From contig DIUB01000051.1 of assembly GCA_002422265.1 (NCBI GenBank), forward strand, positions 1 to 6,988: a stretch of 6,988 bases of DNA, read 5' to 3'. The first letter of the stretch is position 1. Each line of letters begins with the position of its first letter. The position numbers and the translations under genes are program-made. Under the pieces are notes generated by a model. That model worked only from the letters and a program-made list of their open reading frames with translations, was not told where the DNA came from and searched no databases. Of this stretch, positions 5,975-6,988 are shown one piece after another. The stretch comes from Geobacter sp. UBA6169. Its GTDB lineage: Bacteria > Desulfobacterota > Desulfuromonadia > Geobacterales > Pseudopelobacteraceae.

Positions 5975-6149
5975 AAAAGATACTCTTCGCTGAGTCTGTC
6001 TCTCTCGCCTGCTCTTTAAAGTCCACACATCTTTCAAGCATCGTTATTATTTTTCTTGCATTTTTTAGGTGGTTTTGTCTAAAGTGCGGCTTTCAAATAC
6101 CGCAACCGGTCAACACAGCGTTACTGCCCTTTTCCGTGGAGGTGTTACC
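5975..6149 (+). other. Intergenic leader region upstream of the chemoreceptor
   Basis: This 175-base gap is A+T-richer than the genes around it, with several T runs at 6045-6066. It carries a sigma-28-like site (6080-6106, listed separately) and an alternative sigma-70 pair, TTGCAT (6056-6061) and TCTAAA (6078-6083), with a 16-base spacer. A short inverted repeat TGCGG/CCGCA (6085-6089 and 6100-6104) lies within the sigma-28-like site. I see no terminator for the HAD gene and no recognisable riboswitch. Confidence 0.5.
6080..6106 (+). promoter_or_regulatory. Candidate sigma-28 (FliA-type) promoter of the chemoreceptor gene
   Basis: TAAAGTGC (6080-6087), 11 bases, then ACCGCAAC (6099-6106) fits the motility-sigma pattern TAAAGTTT-N11-GCCGATAA in six of eight -35 bases and four of eight -10 bases. 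The CGAT core is imperfect. The idea gains weight because chemoreceptor genes are classic FliA targets. A sigma-70 alternative overlaps it. Confidence 0.3.
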
Positions 6150-6988
6150 ATGTTTCGAACCCGCCTGACCGCCAAGGTTCTGATAGCCATTGCTGTTACG
6201 CTTTCAGTGGGATTCGCCTGCCTTGGGGTGTTAAGCCTCTATCTCTCCTATACCTCCATGCTTGATCTGCAACGCAGCAATGCGCGTCTTGCTGCTGCCG
6301 ATGTGATCCACGACCTGATCGAACTCAAGATGAAAGGTGATTTCCAGGCCTTTAACCAGTATGTGGATGAGGCAGTCAAGCGAGGGGCCGCGCTCAAGAT
6401 CCAGATGTTCTATTCTGACGGCAGGGAGTATGCCGGCAGTGACAACAGCGAACTGATCAAGCAGGCGGTGGAGTCCGGCGCACAGGCCGAACAGAACAGT
6501 ACGCTTGACGGCAAGAGCGTGCTGGTGCTGGCAACCCCGCTGGTCAACGAAGCCCGCTGTAACTCGTGCCATGCTGCCGGCCCCAAATTTCTGGGCGGTC
6601 TGCAGCTGGTTACCTCCCTGGAGGACGGGGTGGCCAAGGCCAAGAACCTGGCCCTGGTGCTGACCGGGGTCGGTGTTTTCTTTTTCTTCCTGATTATCGG
6701 TGTGCTGTACCTGCTGATCTCGCGGCTGGTGGTGCGGCCGATTCGTGAACTGTCCGCCCAGGTTGAGGATATTGCCAAGGGTGAAGGAGACCTTACCAAG
6801 GTACTGCCGGTACGCTCAGAGGATGAAATCGGTCATCTGGCCGGTGAGGTCAATCACCTGACCCAGACCGTACGCCAGATCATTTCCTCGCTCTACCAGC
6901 AGGCCTGCCAGCTCGGCGGCCACACCTGCGAACTGTCCAATTCAACGGAGCGGATTGCCAAAGAGATGCAGGAACAGATGGAGCATGC
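6150..6988 (+). CDS. Methyl-accepting chemotaxis protein with periplasmic c-type heme sensor, 3'-truncated by window
   Basis: The visible 279 codons hold the input half of an inner-membrane chemoreceptor. TM1 spans about 9-33, a periplasmic sensor 34-166, TM2 about 167-191 (LVLTGVGVFFFFLIIGVLYLL), and a HAMP domain about 191-244 (RPIRELSAQVEDIAKGEGDL ... SEDEIGHLAGEVN). The start of the coiled-coil methylation/signalling region follows. The sensor contains CNSCH (C137, C140, H141), a covalent heme c attachment site. This architecture is known from G. sulfurreducens GSU0582 and GSU0935, whose PAS-type sensors bind heme c and probably sense redox state or a gas. H54 is the only other sensor His, and M37, M61 and M86 are Met candidates for the distal ligand; M61 lies about where GSU0582 uses Met, as I recall. 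GGAGGT (6138-6143) is 6 bases before the ATG. The kinase-control tip is outside the window. Confidence 0.92.
   Translation, partial: MFRTRLTAKVLIAIAVTLSVGFACLGVLSLYLSYTSMLDLQRSNARLAAADVIHDLIELKMKGDFQAFNQYVDEAVKRGAALKIQMFYSDGREYAGSDNSELIKQAVESGAQAEQNSTLDGKSVLVLATPLVNEARCNSCHAAGPKFLGGLQLVTSLEDGVAKAKNLALVLTGVGVFFFFLIIGVLYLLISRLVVRPIRELSAQVEDIAKGEGDLTKVLPVRSEDEIGHLAGEVNHLTQTVRQIISSLYQQACQLGGHTCELSNSTERIAKEMQEQMEH

Noticed and set aside
5975..6020. Intrinsic terminator after the HAD gene (ACTC/GAGT stem near 5982-5995)
   Set aside because: The stem is only four base pairs and no T-tract follows it.
6085..6104. Riboswitch in the chemoreceptor leader (for example c-di-GMP GEMM class)
   Set aside because: Only a five-base-pair stem is present and none of the conserved GEMM core sequences are visible.

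Overview
The window looks like a chromosomal segment of a Geobacter-like bacterium (Desulfuromonadales/Geobacterales). The main reason is a chemoreceptor at the right edge whose periplasmic sensor carries a CxxCH c-type heme motif, a design known from Geobacter sulfurreducens. The high-G+C housekeeping genes fit this too. The genus is an inference.

Layout: five genes lie on the minus strand from about 3077 down to 1. In transcription order they are a YqaA-family membrane protein, a Bro-N (phage antirepressor-like) protein of clearly lower G+C, an NDUFA9-like SDR-fold protein, a short secreted RlpA-like double-psi beta-barrel protein, and the start of a YeeZ-like Rossmann protein cut by the window edge. 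From bro onward they are tightly packed: two 4-base ATGA overlaps, then a 6-base gap with the Shine-Dalgarno inside the preceding gene. They probably form one transcript. At 3078-3147 the strand switches through a short divergent region with overlapping back-to-back promoter candidates. The plus strand then carries a WYL-domain transcriptional regulator, a MidA/NDUFAF7-family methyltransferase and a HAD hydrolase (again an ATGA overlap). A 175-base gap with promoter candidates follows, then the first 279 codons of the heme-containing methyl-accepting chemotaxis protein.

The most unusual non-coding structure is a perfect five-copy heptamer repeat (TTGACCC) at 4158-4192, between the WYL regulator and midA. 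Every copy is a near-consensus -35 hexamer. One of them sits exactly 17 bases from CATAAT, only 8 bases before the midA ATG, and midA has no Shine-Dalgarno. This suggests a repeat-built promoter giving a leaderless midA mRNA.

I see no CRISPR, tRNA, rRNA, insertion sequence or recognisable defence island. The only mobile-element flavour is the bro gene, which appears spliced into the head of an otherwise ordinary operon. I found no convincing wholly new system. The best leads are the repeat promoter, the domesticated bro gene, and an RlpA-like protein missing its usual catalytic glutamate.
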